NCBI GenBank assembly: GCA_015499995.1
Contig: JADNRV010000266.1
Location: 1-64,000, forward strand
From: Flammula alnicola
Taxonomy: Eukaryota > Basidiomycota > Agaricomycetes > Agaricales > Strophariaceae
Length of the DNA stretch: 64,000 bases
Reading direction: 5' to 3'
This document shows positions 10,740 to 23,128 of this stretch, in pieces. The stretch's first letter is position 1. Every line of letters begins with the position of its first letter. The notes under the pieces are model-generated. The model was not told where the DNA came from, searched no databases, and worked only from the letters and a program-made list of their open reading frames with translations. Position numbers and translations under genes: made by a program.

Positions 10740-12383
10740 ATGATTGGCGGTAGCTCACCTTTCGCTTCACATTTCCAAACAAACTACATCCCCACCGACG
10801 ACGAGATTGCCGAGATAAACGCCTTATTGGTCGAGAAAAGTGCAGTTCTGTCACAAATCGAAACAGAGCTTCGCCGCATCCAACACATGCATGAAGGCTT
10901 ATCTCGCGAGATCGAAGACCACCGCGCACTTATTTCACCAGCCCGTCGTCTGCCCGCAGACGTCCTTCGGGAAATCTTCATGCATTGCTTGCCCACTGGG
11001 CATAACGCGATCATGAGCAAGGATGAATTTCCCATCTTACTTACCCGGGTTTGCCACAGGTGGCGAACGATCGCATTCTCGACCCCGCGCCTCTGGGCAT
11101 CCATCCATATCCCGGTGCCATGTAGCGCGCCACTGAACCCCCACACTGGTACCCTATTCAACCAAAGATACGATACGTTTGCGTTAAACACCGTCGTAAA
11201 CTGCGCAAAAGTTACTCGCGAATGGTTAGATCGGTCCGGGGCATGTGCACTCGACATTTCCTTCATTGACGGCAATAAGACCCTGTTCCCTGGAAATGGA
11301 TACTGCGGTCGACTGATCGAATCCACGATTGGATTTTCTGCGAGATGGAAAACGGTCAACATGCAAGCATCTGCCCACGATATCCAATATCTACTATCGC
11401 TACTATCCAATCATGACTTACCGCTACTGGAGTCACTATCGTTAAACTTTAACCGGACTACTAGCGACCCATCGCCTAGGCTTGCATGGAGTGAGGGAGA
11501 CACCCTGAACACACCGCGCCTCAGAGAGGTGTCATTTATTGGAGTTGGGGGGGACTACTCAAAATTTCCCATACACTGGTCGCAATTGACTAGCCTAACG
11601 GTGGAAGGTGTCACCATGTCCGTGGCTGGCATGAGTCTCATCATGAGGTATTGTCCTCTCCTGGTCAGTTGTCGCATGGACGTGTCCACGAAAGGTCGAC
11701 TTGGGGAAGAATTTCCACATTCAAGCACTCCCATTTCGCTTCCACGCCTTCGAGATTTGTCAATACGGGAATGGGACAATGATCTATCAATATTTTTTAC
11801 GTTGCTTGACGCACCATCCCTGGGAAAGGTCGAGTATCGCAGGGATAACTCCTGGACGACCCAAAATACACTCCAGTCTCTACTTTCGCGAACGACCATC
11901 CACACCTTTATCACCGATTCTCGACTTCTTTCTCGCGATAACGTCATTGCGTACCTTCGAGATTGTCCCCATTTGACTGCCCTTTCTATACGCCCTTCCA
12001 GATCTGGTAATGTCGCAAAGCAAATCACATATCTGGACGACCATTACCTTCGTCTGCTGTCCACACCGGACCAAGATGGCAACTTCCTGTGCCCGGCGCT
12101 GGAGGTATTTGAATGCCGCACTGGGGCGGGCTTCACAGATCAAGCGTTGCTGGATTTCATCAAACGCAGAGAAGCAGCACGTCCCAACATCGCAAAACTT
12201 AAGCGAGTCAGCGTGTCTTTCGAACGACCCCAGATCACTTCCATTGCAGAGGAACTCCGGTCTATTACAGATACGGGTGTCGTGGTGGATTTTTGGTATC
12301 CAGTACGGCGTTTTAAATCCACTTTTTCACCATTCTACGGCTTGGATGAGTTTTCGCCCTCCTCGTCGGGTTCGGTCTTCTGA
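10740..12383 (+). CDS. F-box protein with N-terminal coiled coil
   Basis: The 547-residue intronless frame begins at ATG 10740. A conserved lead NYIPTDDEIAEINALL opens a heptad-like helix (about residues 20-64). It is followed by an F-box-like segment (LPADVLREIFMHCLP, then LLTRVCHRWRTIAFSTPRLWASIHIP, about 67-125) and a long leucine-rich C-terminal half. This architecture and the lead motif are shared with the genes at 25419-27137 and 39259-40971, so all three belong to one expanded subfamily. The likely role is substrate adaptor of an SCF ubiquitin ligase; the target is unknown. Confidence 0.88.
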   Translation: MIGGSSPFASHFQTNYIPTDDEIAEINALLVEKSAVLSQIETELRRIQHMHEGLSREIEDHRALISPARRLPADVLREIFMHCLPTGHNAIMSKDEFPILLTRVCHRWRTIAFSTPRLWASIHIPVPCSAPLNPHTGTLFNQRYDTFALNTVVNCAKVTREWLDRSGACALDISFIDGNKTLFPGNGYCGRLIESTIGFSARWKTVNMQASAHDIQYLLSLLSNHDLPLLESLSLNFNRTTSDPSPRLAWSEGDTLNTPRLREVSFIGVGGDYSKFPIHWSQLTSLTVEGVTMSVAGMSLIMRYCPLLVSCRMDVSTKGRLGEEFPHSSTPISLPRLRDLSIREWDNDLSIFFTLLDAPSLGKVEYRRDNSWTTQNTLQSLLSRTTIHTFITDSRLLSRDNVIAYLRDCPHLTALSIRPSRSGNVAKQITYLDDHYLRLLSTPDQDGNFLCPALEVFECRTGAGFTDQALLDFIKRREAARPNIAKLKRVSVSFERPQITSIAEELRSITDTGVVVDFWYPVRRFKSTFSPFYGLDEFSPSSSGSVF

Positions 12384-13382
12384 CCTTCTTCATAATGTTG
12401 TAACGATGAGGAGATAGGGACTGAATTCGCTAGATATGTAGAATATTCGAGTTGAATCAAAGTTGAAAATGTTATTCCCTGTACTAATCAACGAGAATCG
12501 ATAGGAATCTAACCCTGGCTATTACTCATTATCCCCCCCCCTTCATTGTGTCCAATTTTACCCAAATTTGACTCTGCTCGATCTCGAAGAGATTGTGGGA
12601 TAGCAGTGGCCCATCGAAGTTTCGCGAAAGGAACATCATGATTACGTAGAAGATTCAGATAGTCTGACGATGTCGGGCCGAAAGAGTAAGAATAAATAAC
12701 GAGTACACAATCTCATCCATTAGGATCAGGGACCAGTGCTGAGATGTGCATAAAATATTGCGATGGAGATATGTTTCTACTCTCGACAAACCACTTCGTC
12801 CGTCGACTCATTTATATTCAACTATGGCATTTGTTTAGTTTGTTGTCTAAGATTGTGACAGACGTATTGATGTGAGACTCGGATGGTAAGTAAGGTACAA
12901 CGACCAAAATGCAAGAAACAGAAGTGTATGTACTCTACGAAAAGAAAAGACCATAAGGTCGGCAGGAGATACAGTACGACAAGCACACGAGAGCGAGGAG
13001 CAAATGATAAGAAGGAACGCCAAGGGTATAAAGATGGTATCAAAAGGTCGACGTCGAATTATTGATGAACGGGGCGCAAAGTAGCATATAGGGATAGAAT
13101 CGCGCACAAACTCGCATAAAGGCGGAGCATAGATCAAAGTCGAGGCAGGAGAAATCGAAACCCATATTTCTATGTAGGGGAATCGAAAGGAAATCCCTAT
13201 CTCTGGCCCCAGGCCTTGCCAATGACCGGCTGGCCAAGAATTAAACCGGCGAGACCCCACGCAGGGCCTAGCAAAGGAAGAAAACGCACGCAACATTGCC
13301 TCTCGCGTCGATCACAGGCGGCCGGCGTCATCCATACCACAATCAATCAGATTGATCGCCCGAACTTCAACCCACCTCGCGC
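12384..13382. other. Intergenic, no supported gene
   Basis: This lies between the convergent 3' ends of the F-box gene and the low-complexity protein gene. A run of nine C occurs near 12533. Minus-strand frames at 12822-13296 have no family features and probably fall in the 3' flank. Confidence 0.4.
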
Positions 13383-14937
13383 TCAATAACTGTCCCTCCG
13401 ACTCCTCTTCTTCCTTCTGCTCTTGATACTTGATCCCTTCAACGTCAGATTTTTCAGACTCCCGAAGAACGACTGTCTGCCGCGATCTGACTCCGAGTCG
13501 TCACCATCGCTGTGATCGTTCTGCGGGTATTGGGTGGGATAGTGGGGTGCCTGCGACGAGAAAAGAGGAGGGCAGGGTTAAATGTTGTGTGATGCATGAA
13601 ACCGACAGACAGAAAACGACAGACAATAAAGATGGAAGAAGGAAGGCGGGAAACAATGGGAACGAATCAGGAGTAACGGAGGAGATGGAAGGAGGCGTTG
13701 GTGCATCAACGAACAACTTTCATCGATATCAGATATCGATGAAACGGGAACGTGGAGCCGCCGGTGAGAATGAACGAAGATCGGGGATCATGGAAGTGTG
13801 GTATGTACTCGTATGCATGTCCAGAACGGCGACCGTCATGACCAATGATCGGAAGTTCGACGGGAAGAATGGAACAGAACCCCACGCATGTGCAAGAACG
13901 TGGGTGGCGGTGGGTACAATGTCTGTCCGTGTACACCAAGGTACACCTCAAAAACAAAAGGCAGAACAAAAATAGGAGAGTCATCAGAGAGGGCAACTCA
14001 CGATCACTGACACGGGCTGTCCCCGAGCAGGTACAATGACATGACCGCCGTTCCCAAATGGAACTACCAGTGGCTGGTTAGGGTTAGGCTGCATCCACGG
14101 CGTCGACGACGATGACGCGGGAACGAGCGCTTGGGAGTAGGAGTGAGAGCGCGACTGCGAACGCGAGGACCGGTGAGAGTGAGAGTGAGAGTGCGAGTGG
14201 GACGACGACGGCCTAGAATACGACGCTGACTGTGCTGAATACGGCGATAGACTGCCATTGGGAGTCGTATAGACATACGGCGACGGCGATGCCGACGCGG
14301 GGTAAACCATTTGAGCAGGCTGCATCAATTGCTGTTGCTGTGCGCCGTACACCACATACGGGTTGGTGGTCGCCGGCCCATATGGTGAGTACTCGAAATA
14401 CGAAGCGGTAGCATGGGGTGGAGTACTATATGACCTGGCCATCGACATCGTCGACTGAGGAGTGAGCGACGTCGTAGGTACGTACGCCGTGCCCAGACCG
14501 GACGGCAGCGGGATGGATCCGGAGGATGGGCTGGCATGGTGGCTCCGCGAGCCGCTGCTGTGGTGGTGTCCATGCCTGCTGCTGCGATGTCTCCTCGACG
14601 ACGAGGACCCGTGACCAGCGGAATAAGTCGGGGATATCATACCCTGAGGGGTAGCGTAGTACGCTTGTTGGGGTGGACCGTAGTACGGTGGTGGGGATAG
14701 GTACTGTTGTGGTTGCCCAAGCATCACCATCGGCTGCTGTTGTGGGTAGTACGGGTTCAGCGGCGGTGATCCTGAGTGGGATATCGAGTCAGATGGCGAT
14801 ATGACGGTTTCGCCTGGGAGAGGCCTGAATGGATCTGCAGGAGGATACTGATGGGTGTTGTCTACCCAGTCTCCGATGCGCTTTGCCTTAAGATTATAAT
14901 GCTCGAAAGCCTCTGGAGAGTAGTTGTATTCGGTCAT
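13383..14937 (-). CDS. Pro/Ser/Tyr/Gln-rich protein with basic C-terminus
   Basis: There are two exons, 14002-14937 and 13383-13550, with a 451-nt intron (donor GTGAGT, acceptor CGCAG). The join keeps frame and adds a charged tail (DDSESDRGRQSFFGSLKNL, then KSRRKKRSRRDSY-stop) that a single-exon model ending at 13984 would miss. The product is about 367 residues. The N-terminus MTEYNYSPEAFEHYNLKAKR looks ordered. The middle is disordered, with PPPYYGPPQQAYY, a histidine/serine stretch and an SHSHSHSHSHRSSRSQSRS run. The function is not recognised. The composition suggests a scaffold or RNA/nucleus-associated protein, but this is inference. Confidence 0.7.
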
Positions 14938-17900
14938 GACGGGGAATGTAGAGATGGGTATTAATACGGGTGCGCTTGCGGCTATGTGGTGGCAAGGTAG
15001 AGGAAGAGGGGAGAGGGGAAGGGTACTGTCGCGTGCTAGTTGAAGATTGGGACGGTCGAGATTAAAAGACTCTAAGAGAACTGAGATGTCACGGTTAGGG
15101 AAATCAGGGAAGGAATTCGGAAAAGTCTTCTATACAGATCCGCAGACCTAGAAAAGGGCAAGAACTGGGACGGCTAAATATAAGCAGCGCGCTGCGCTGC
15201 AAGTGAGGTCAATATGGGAGATGGCAGACGCGTGACCAAGGGTAAAGCACAGGATAAAACCTATGCAAGGTGTGTGCTCGAGGGCGGAAATAAACAACGG
15301 AAGGTGGCCTGGATCTGAGGACAAGAAGGAAAGGTCGGATTTGAGCCAAGGATAGTGGTTTGCAAGATTGGGTCGAGTCGATGGCGGGTGTCCAACAAAG
15401 TGGAGCTTGTTGCGAATAGAATATATGAGCTAGAGAGAAGAAATGTTGTTGTCGATGTTAAAAGAAAGAATGAGCGGAAAGGGGGGCTAACCAATTGTTA
15501 CTAGAAGCCCGCCTCTCGCCTTTATGTAGCCAGCTCTCAATTCCAAGTCCTTCGTTGCCTCTCGAATCCTTAAGAGTGCAACCGAGTCAGGCACAGTCGC
15601 TTTGTAGACCCAAAGGGCCTGGGGCGCCCAGATGAAGGAAGGGACAGTACGGCGAGCAGATTCGAGTCTACGACAAAAGAGTCGATTCCAGGCTCCAGCA
15701 GGCCACTCTGCGCGGCATCATGAAATGATGTTGCACGTTACTTGCCGGTTCGGCAAGGCTAGCAAAGGTTGAACCTTACATAAGATTTCTGCTATATCGA
15801 GTCCTCGATGTGATGTTCAAATGGCGACAAACGAAGGCGAATCGAGTGCGAACTTGGTGCGAACTTGGTGCGAACGGTTCGTCGGGTGACATGGCAATGT
15901 GCGTGTCAAAATCTGCGAAATTTCCCCCCCCTCCCGGGCAGTGCTTGTGGGTGTATTTGTACCATGTATGTCGTTAGCTCCGGAGTTGCAAGCACATATT
16001 TACATACCTTTACGTGTGGTGCTCCCTTGGTGTCTTCCACATATGGCAAAAATACACAGAAGCGTGTTTCCCAAAGATTGGAAGTAAGGAGTCCATCCAT
16101 TGTCTTCCGCAAGGTCTGGACTCTGCACACCCCGCTAGGCCCACATCGTCACTGCTTACTTGACAGAGAAAGCCTCCTGCTGACGCGAGAGTCTTCGAAG
16201 TTTCATCCTCTACCACGATCTAATTGCATCCACGGAATTCTGGAGCTACGCTTACCTCCTAAAAACTTCATTCAGCGCCCATTGGTAATGAACTTGACAT
16301 GATGATAGCTCTACTAGGAGAACCCCTTCAGCGACACGTGCACAGACTAAAGACCCTTCACTTCTTATCTCCACCTACAACTACCGCAACTTGCTTTCTT
16401 TGGTGGAACTGAGGATTGATTGCCAATGATAAGCATCGACCAAGATTGAAGGACACCGCCAATCGCGTGTCAGACCTTCGGCGACACACACGGCGTTCAT
16501 CCTTCTTACAGTCAGCGGGCGACCGTCACTTTAATTGATAGCGAGAAGCGAGACGGTAAACTACGTATACCTTATCTCAGTCACCAGTTACTTAAAGTGA
16601 TTATAGTCGGCTCTTTCGATCGGCTCCTCGACCCAGGACTGACTGATGAACCGAATGGAAACAAAGTATGAAATAGCATGACAACTGGAGCTTTTAACAT
16701 CCAACCATCGTTCGAGCTTATGCCGAAATAATTTTTCACCCTCGAGGTAAGTACTCCGAAGTCGTCAGAAGTCCGGAATGGACTCGGAGTATCTCGTGTG
16801 TCATTCTTTGAGCAAGTCCCGTGCTTATCGAGATCCCAAATTCAATTTGCAGCTGTTACCTGGCGGATTTTGCACATCATATATATCTACTGGTTAGAAA
16901 TCCGCAGTAGAATAAGTATCCTCTTATTTCAGAATGCGAATTCAACGAAGCTGCATGGTTATGTCCGTAAGACTAGTCGCAGCCTTGTGGTGCATAGCGC
17001 GCCTCTTGTAATTATCCGTACTCACATCGACTTACCGCTGACAATTGAAACATAAGTAATTCAACACATATCGCCACGAATGTTACATGTAGCAAGGTTC
17101 AAGTATTAGTCGTCGATATCTTCCATGTCCTAGGATCCTGGTGTTCTTCTGGAACCGGGTAGCTGGTGACCCATGATCTCCTTAGGGTGTCAGAGTATCG
17201 ACGATTAATCCACGCAATCTCACTAGTTCCTCTAACCGTGATACCAGGGCATCGTCTTGTGCTTCGTTTCGCAGGTATGTCTCCGCGGTGGGAATGGGCC
17301 GCAGTTAACCTCGAAGCAAACCAGATAATTTCTTCACGTTCAATGTAACGTCCGGAATTTTTCAATGGAAACGGGACCCCTCATTTTCTCGATACTTGAT
17401 CAGATCATCAGCATAAATTTTAGTTAAACGATATATGTATCTTGTGGCCACCTCAGGTGCCTTTCAACATACCGTTTCTTAGAGCGATGATTACCATTCT
17501 TTGTGCTGGCCAATTGAGTCGGCTCAACTTCTCCCACAGGGTTTGACGTCAACTTCAGCACCCACCCGACGCTCGCGCACGCTTAATACACACGCGGTCC
17601 TTATAAACCAAGTTAGAAGCGAATACGCACAGGTCATCGGACTTTTATAAATTGTTTTGTGACATATAAAGAACTGTAGCGGCCATGCGAGCTCCAATTC
17701 AATTCTGAATTTAGGAAAGCAGACATGTAGGAAGTAGTAAATCCGCTAACGAGGGCCCCGGCGTGCGTGTATTTCTGGCACGCACGCCTGATATGACAGA
17801 TCACAGAATCAGAAAAGGGAATACCTATAATGGGAACAACGGTCCGTAACTATGTATCGAGGATATACAGAAAGCAACACACTCCCTATATTTAGAAGGA

Positions 17901-20504
17901 GGATGAGCGCGACACAGTGTCGAACTCGTCCTCAATCTTCTTCAATTCACGACACAATGTGTGTCGCGGTACTCATTCGCCCACGTGATGACCTTGCGGA
18001 TCGGCTCAGCTGTCCGGATCGGGCAGCATCGTCTCTTCCTTCCCTCCCACCACCACCCCGCTTATGCACCGTCACTGCTGGCGGCGGTGACGACCCATGA
18101 GAACCACAACAACAACGACGGCCGTAGGACTTGGAACGCCATCATGCTGCACCACCATGTTACCGTCCTCTGACACGACAAATCCGGCAATCTGGGATGT
18201 GGCGCATGCATACAATCGTGAGGTCAAGGGGAATAGGAGGAGCATCAGGTAGGTTTTCGAGCAACCTCGCACCGAACTATTAACCCTTTACCCATCATGC
18301 ACAGATTTCCGGGATAGAGGCCCTGCTCCTTGCGCTTCATCACTTGCTCCGAATCGAGACCAAGATCCCCCAGATATCCACATTACAATGTACGCAAAGC
18401 CGCCAGCCACTCGAAAGATGTCGTGTAGATGACCCCTCAGCCTCGACTCGCAACCCAGTGAATCTGAAGACAGACGGGGACTGTGATGAAGTGATCGCAG
18501 AGGGCCTGCCGATGCCTCCGAGGTGGGTGATGAGTTGTAGGCCCGTTCACATATACTACATAAATTATCATGTACCCATAGTACTTGCTTCAATAAACAG
18601 CTTATGCCCTTTGTTAAAAAGAAAACTCCAAGACGATAAGTGAAATTTCCGGATTGTTAAGCTCACATTTTAATTTTCACACCTCAAACATTATTGACTT
18701 GACAAGATTATCGAGGCGCCAAGATTTGGACGAGCCGGCTCGTCTCATGTGACCAACCACTTGTCATAGCAGAAGCAATAACCGACTCAAGGGAATACGA
18801 ACGGCGACACACTTCCATTAATCAGCGACACATTGGTGCACACCATCCTCAGCTCAAATTTGACACATGTAGTCGATGTGTCGCAGTCTCGCAGACCGGG
18901 TTCGATGTGTCGTTGATCCACACCTTCCCGATTCGGGGAGTGTGTCAAATGTGGTCTATCCTGCTATGTATCAGGGTTGGCTTATGTATTGACTGTTTGA
19001 GCTCAGTTGAGACCTTCGATGATGGCGACACAAGAAGACTTTTCTTTATGCAGATCGAGTGAATCGGGGTCTACATTTCTGGGGGATTGACGTTGGGCAG
19101 ACGGTTAAGTGGACGGGAGAACTTTCAGGCACATGTTCATACCATGTTCATACTAAACTCGGAGATCATCCTGGAGCTAGTAGCTTCACTTCATGAAAAT
19201 ATACTGTTTCACTAATAACGTAAAAGCTAGCATGACAGACGTACATGGCTTGGGGTATTAGTTTTGGAGCCCCTGGAGGATGAAACCGAGTCATGGCTGA
19301 CTTTCTCGCTGACTCAATTCACCTTCGGAGAACGCAATGCTCGCCCAGACTCTGATTCCGGTGAGTTACAGTCTGGTCCCTTGTCAAATGCAAGGTCAGA
19401 AGGTCAGAAACTGTGGCAGAGCGCCACCAAAAAGGAATCTCGAAAACTGTGTCCTCGATGTATATATTTATACTCACGACAATCATCCCGTTTATTAGCG
19501 AGTGGAAGATGGCGTAAGTAGGTAAACCTGTAAATGTATTGACGGTAAGATGAAGAGAACATGCAACACTGATCCTTTCCGTCTTAGTTGAGCAGGCTGG
19601 CGTTACTTATACAAGACCATATAACTGGTGGGCAGGGCGCATATGCAGTGCTCGAGATAATTATACCCCCGGACAATTCCCTTCAAGCTACTCTTCCAAG
19701 AACCGAACAGACTCTGAAATGCAAAGATATGTTCGGAAGTGGCATATTATTATAAGTTGTATTTATCGTACGGCAGATGCACGTATCAATCCGGTCCCAC
19801 TTACACATTGCATTATACGCATTGCATTCTATTGCACAGTACACACTCAGAACTTTCTTTTTAAGAACATTTCATTCAATTCGGCAGGGTCTGTGACCCG
19901 TGACAGCATTGCCGAAATTTTGCTTTTGGCAACCTCGAAAACTTGCCGTGACACACGCAAATTTTTCGATAGGATAACTGTCACGTTTGGACAGAGGAAA
20001 AGGAGAAATATTTAATACTTGAGAGTAGTTAAATATTTCAGAGATAAGAGTGCAAGAGATTCGTGGGTACGAATGACTTGTATGTGCCTAGGGCTTGCCC
20101 GGCCCGGGGCTCCTCGAATTTGGATCTGAAAGGCGATTTGGATTGCCCCGAGCTCGGGCCGAATCGTGCGGGAAAGATTGGTCGGAATAGACCAAATCAC
20201 GTGATCCAAAGACATTCAGAATTTGAGGAAGCCCGAGCAAGTCCTGAGTGTCTGGTGAGCTCGATTGTGGCGAACAAGTGCCGAAAACAACCAGCTGTAC
20301 CGGACGCTGAAGAGGATGGAGGGTGGGTCGAAAAAAATTTGACGACGACTGAGAAAAGGACTTTTTTCGCATCAGAACCAGATCCGATGCGATGGGGAGA
20401 GGTACTCCCCAGTGCATAAGCATATATTGTTATTTGTACATATGATTTACAAATCAGTGATGGAAAGACCTCTGGTTCTGACGCTGGGCGTTATCGTATC
20501 CTAA
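14938..20504. other. Long gene-poor interval
   Basis: About 5.5 kb has no frame I can tie to a family. Frames such as 15865-16302 (plus) or 18288-18593 (minus) lack conserved features and consistent splice structure. Tandem phrases such as GCGAACTTGGT repeated at 15848-15870 occur. The only organised structure noted is the foldback at 18805-18946. Confidence 0.4.
18805..18946. repeat. Foldback cluster of ACACATCG/CGACACAT motifs
   Basis: Imperfect inverted arms lie at both ends: GACACACT at 18805-18812 against AGTGTGTC at 18939-18946, and ATCAGCGACACAT at about 18821-18833 against ATGTGTCGTTGAT at about 18905-18917. It may be a decayed MITE; no target duplication was identified. Confidence 0.4.
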
Positions 20505-20539
20505 GATGAGCTTGCCCTCGTTCCTCGGGCTTGCTCATC
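20505..20539. repeat. Stem-loop GATGAGC..GCCC/GGGC..GCTCATC
   Basis: GATGAGC-TT-GCCC at 20505-20517 is mirrored by GGGC-TT-GCTCATC at 20528-20539, with a short TCGTTCCTC-type loop. The TT bulges face each other. It precedes the hydrolase pseudogene. A terminator or element end is possible but unproven. Confidence 0.45.
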
Positions 20540-20640
20540 ACGGAGCAACGTTGCAGGCCGCGAAAATTTCTACATTTAGCGTGTTCCACCAAGAGGTTTC
20601 GGCACACTGCCAAAATCGCCATGACAACTGTGACATTTCA

Positions 20641-20840
20641 GCGATGCAATGAACGGTGATACTCTCTGGGCTGTCAAGAAGCTATTCAAAAATATGTTTA
20701 CACTCGAATATCGGGGGTACGTCAACTGCATACATGGTTATCCCACTGAAATGGACGATACATATGGTCACAGTGAAGGTGCTGAGTAGTGTATTTTCAC
20801 AGCTGTATTGATGCTCAGATGGCACTCGACTACGTGCTAA
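20641..20840 (+). pseudogene. BEM46-like hydrolase pseudogene, 5' fragment
   Basis: This matches exons 4-6 of the intact hydrolase gene at 41190-42504, including intron sequence, in opposite orientation. Shared text includes GATACTCTCTGGGCTGTCAA and the exon-4 donor GGTACGTCAACTGC. Small deletions remove the following splice acceptor and part of exon 5. The homology stops at GTGCTAA (20840) exactly where the inverted end of a 4.1-kb insertion begins, and resumes at 24945. Exons 1-3 are missing. Confidence 0.85.
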
Positions 20841-20888
20841 ACATCAGGAAAAAATGTCCGGCTCGTAGTTACCCTCAGTAAAAAATGA

Positions 20889-21125
20889 AGTCAGTAGTTA
20901 GTTATGAATTGGTCATGAAATAGTTGAAAATAGAACAACTTACCTTTCACTGACTATTATCTGCTTTGGGGAACGCATTTTTGACTTGCGGGAACAGGTC
21001 AATGTTGTCTATAGTCAGTAAATTGTCGGACACAGGTCACACACTAGTCAAACATCAGTCGGACCCAATATACGGTCATTTCGTTGCGAAAATAGTCATA
21101 CAAAAGTCATATCTAGTCATTCCAA
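20889..21125. repeat. Left array of AGTCA/GGTCA motifs
   Basis: Many AGTCA, GGTCA and CGGAC words occur at irregular 8-20 nt spacing, for example ATAGTCATACAAAAGTCATA. The mirror array (TGACT) lies at 21785-21945. Opposed subterminal arrays are typical of transposase-binding ends, although here they are internal to the 4.1-kb insertion. Confidence 0.55.
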
Positions 21126-21784
21126 TCACAAAGCACATAAAACAAATATATTATATGTCAGACACTACACATGTACTAAGGTGAAGCTATATAGAATTAT
21201 CATGACCCCAAAACCCAGCCAAGAACCTGTTGACCCCTTTGCACCCCATAACTAGTATCCTTGCATTGGTTCTGTTCTATGAAATTGAGGGTTGGTTCAA
21301 ATGACAGGGAGGTACTGGACTTACTTAGTTTCATCTGCAATGGTCAAAAGAACAGAACATGAGGGGTGCAAAATGAATCAGTGGTGGTTAGGAAAGAAAA
21401 GGAGAGAACACGACATACCTTGGTTCGAAACCCGCCTCGAATCAGAATCTCCATGGATCCAAACATTCTGCTTGACGTTGAGTGTTTGGGGTATTCGCAC
21501 AAAGTCCTGCAATGAGAGGGGGTTTACTGGGTATGCAGAATAAAACTAAAGGAAAGAACTCACTGATTGTTCCAGCCCGGCTTTTGTGCAGAGACGGAGC
21601 TTTGACGAAGTGGTTGAGAAGAAGACAAGTTGTAATTTCAGACGAGTTTTGAACATCAGATTCACGTGACATGAATACTTTCTCACAGTGCGCCAAAACG
21701 AAAATATCGCTAAGTTCGAATTTGATGTGAAAGTGGGTGAGCTACAGACAGGTTTCGCAAGTCCTAAACTCTCTGACTGGAGTA

Positions 21785-21945
21785 TGATTAATTGATTATG
21801 TACGACTATTAAATGACTAGGTTTGCGATGCCAAGGCAAAGTTGACTGAGATCTGTCAATGCATGACTTTTAGCTGACTCTGGCTGACTTTCCTATGAAT
21901 ATTGATGACTTTGTCCGACTTTGCGCGACTTTGCTTTTTACTGAG
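21785..21945. repeat. Right array of TGACT/CGACT motifs
   Basis: Repeated TGACT(TT) and CGACTTTG words (such as GACTTTGTCCGACTTTG) mirror the array at 20889-21125. Together they outline a possible nested element of about 1.06 kb. Confidence 0.55.
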
Positions 21946-22816
21946 AGTTACCTGCCAAGCTTTGTTGTGGACTATAAGCTCCGGTTGTTTACATTGATGC
22001 CGCATCTGCTTATGTTGATCTGCATTGCCTACAAGTACTCCGGGAGTTATTGCGGGTGGCTCAGTCGTGCCTTGTTGCATTCGCACATAGCTGCATCATT
22101 TGCCATAGTGTGCTGTTCAGACTACAAGGTAATTGTACATTTAGCAATTGTACTTAGGGTGCTTTCGAAATGCTTTCAATAAATTGGCTCTTCTCATGTT
22201 GGCTCCAAGTTCACTCCCCGGAAGTCGCTGATGTTCAACGCTTCACTATCGCGGTGCAAGGCACTAAATCAGCATTGTCCGATTCAACAGCTATTGGCCC
22301 ACACATCAGTGTGCGAATTGCATGTGGAGGAATTTCAACGGTCAGTTCAATCTCCGACACACGTGACTTTGCTGATGAAAGTTGAATGTGTGTCACCTTG
22401 TCAACCCACTTGAACTGTTCATCTCTTACCACTACCACCACCGCCGCCTACTCTCATGTCCTTCGATAGCCAACGACGCTACCAGCGAGGCAGACGGGAG
22501 TGTCTCGCACGAAGAGCTACATTGTAAGTTGCCTTCACTTGTCTGGACGAAATCCTCAAGACCCATTAACCTCACTGCGGTGTAGATGCTCCCAGGTAAA
22601 ATGAACGACGGAAAACCACCTTGTCATTTCACATGATTGTAAGTTCTTGCATGCATCACTCAACCCAGTTAACTAACATGCCACCCTCTTTCCATTTAGC
22701 TCTTCCATTTAGCCAGCGACACACCGCCCGGCGGGCCATTTTGACATCCGGTGAGCTTCGAGGGATATGGGTTGAGTTTAAGGGATGGGAAGGTCTGAAC
22801 AGGGCACGTCTTCTGT

Positions 22817-22836
22817 TATCTATCTATCTATCTATT
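22817..22836. repeat. (TATC)n microsatellite
   Basis: Four TATC units are followed by TATT, inside the 4.1-kb insertion. Confidence 0.8.
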
Positions 22837-23128
22837 TACTAATCCAATTTCCAGACCTCTTGCTGAGCTCCATTTCCATGCCTTTCATAGTCTGCTGAAT
22901 CCCCAGTCACGATGGATATGATGTCAGCGTGAAAAGATGTTCACTTGGGTTTCGCCGGAATGTACTTTATTCAGGCTATTCCAATTTATTCTAGAAATTA
23001 GTTCCAAATGCAAATATCTCAACTTATGTAGTAAATGAGATAAATTAAATTTGACTTGGAGCTTAAGAGGATAGCCTGATTGACAGTAAGTTCTTTGTAG
23101 TCAAACAAAGAGTTGTAAGATGAAAGAC

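Noticed and set aside
12847..13296. 149-codon minus-strand frame downstream of the low-complexity protein gene
   Set aside because: It lies beyond the stop at 13383, has no recognisable feature and is probably 3' flanking sequence.
13984..14001. Single-exon end of the 13383-14937 protein at 13984
   Set aside because: A GTGAGT donor interrupts the frame there, and an in-frame acceptor at 13550 gives a coherent charged C-terminus.
15865..16302. 145-codon plus-strand frame
   Set aside because: No ATG context, conserved motif or splice pattern; overlapping frames on the other strand are equally open.
21361..21450. B-box-like GGTTCGAAACC suggesting a tRNA
   Set aside because: No matching A-box at the right distance and no acceptor or T-stem pairing.
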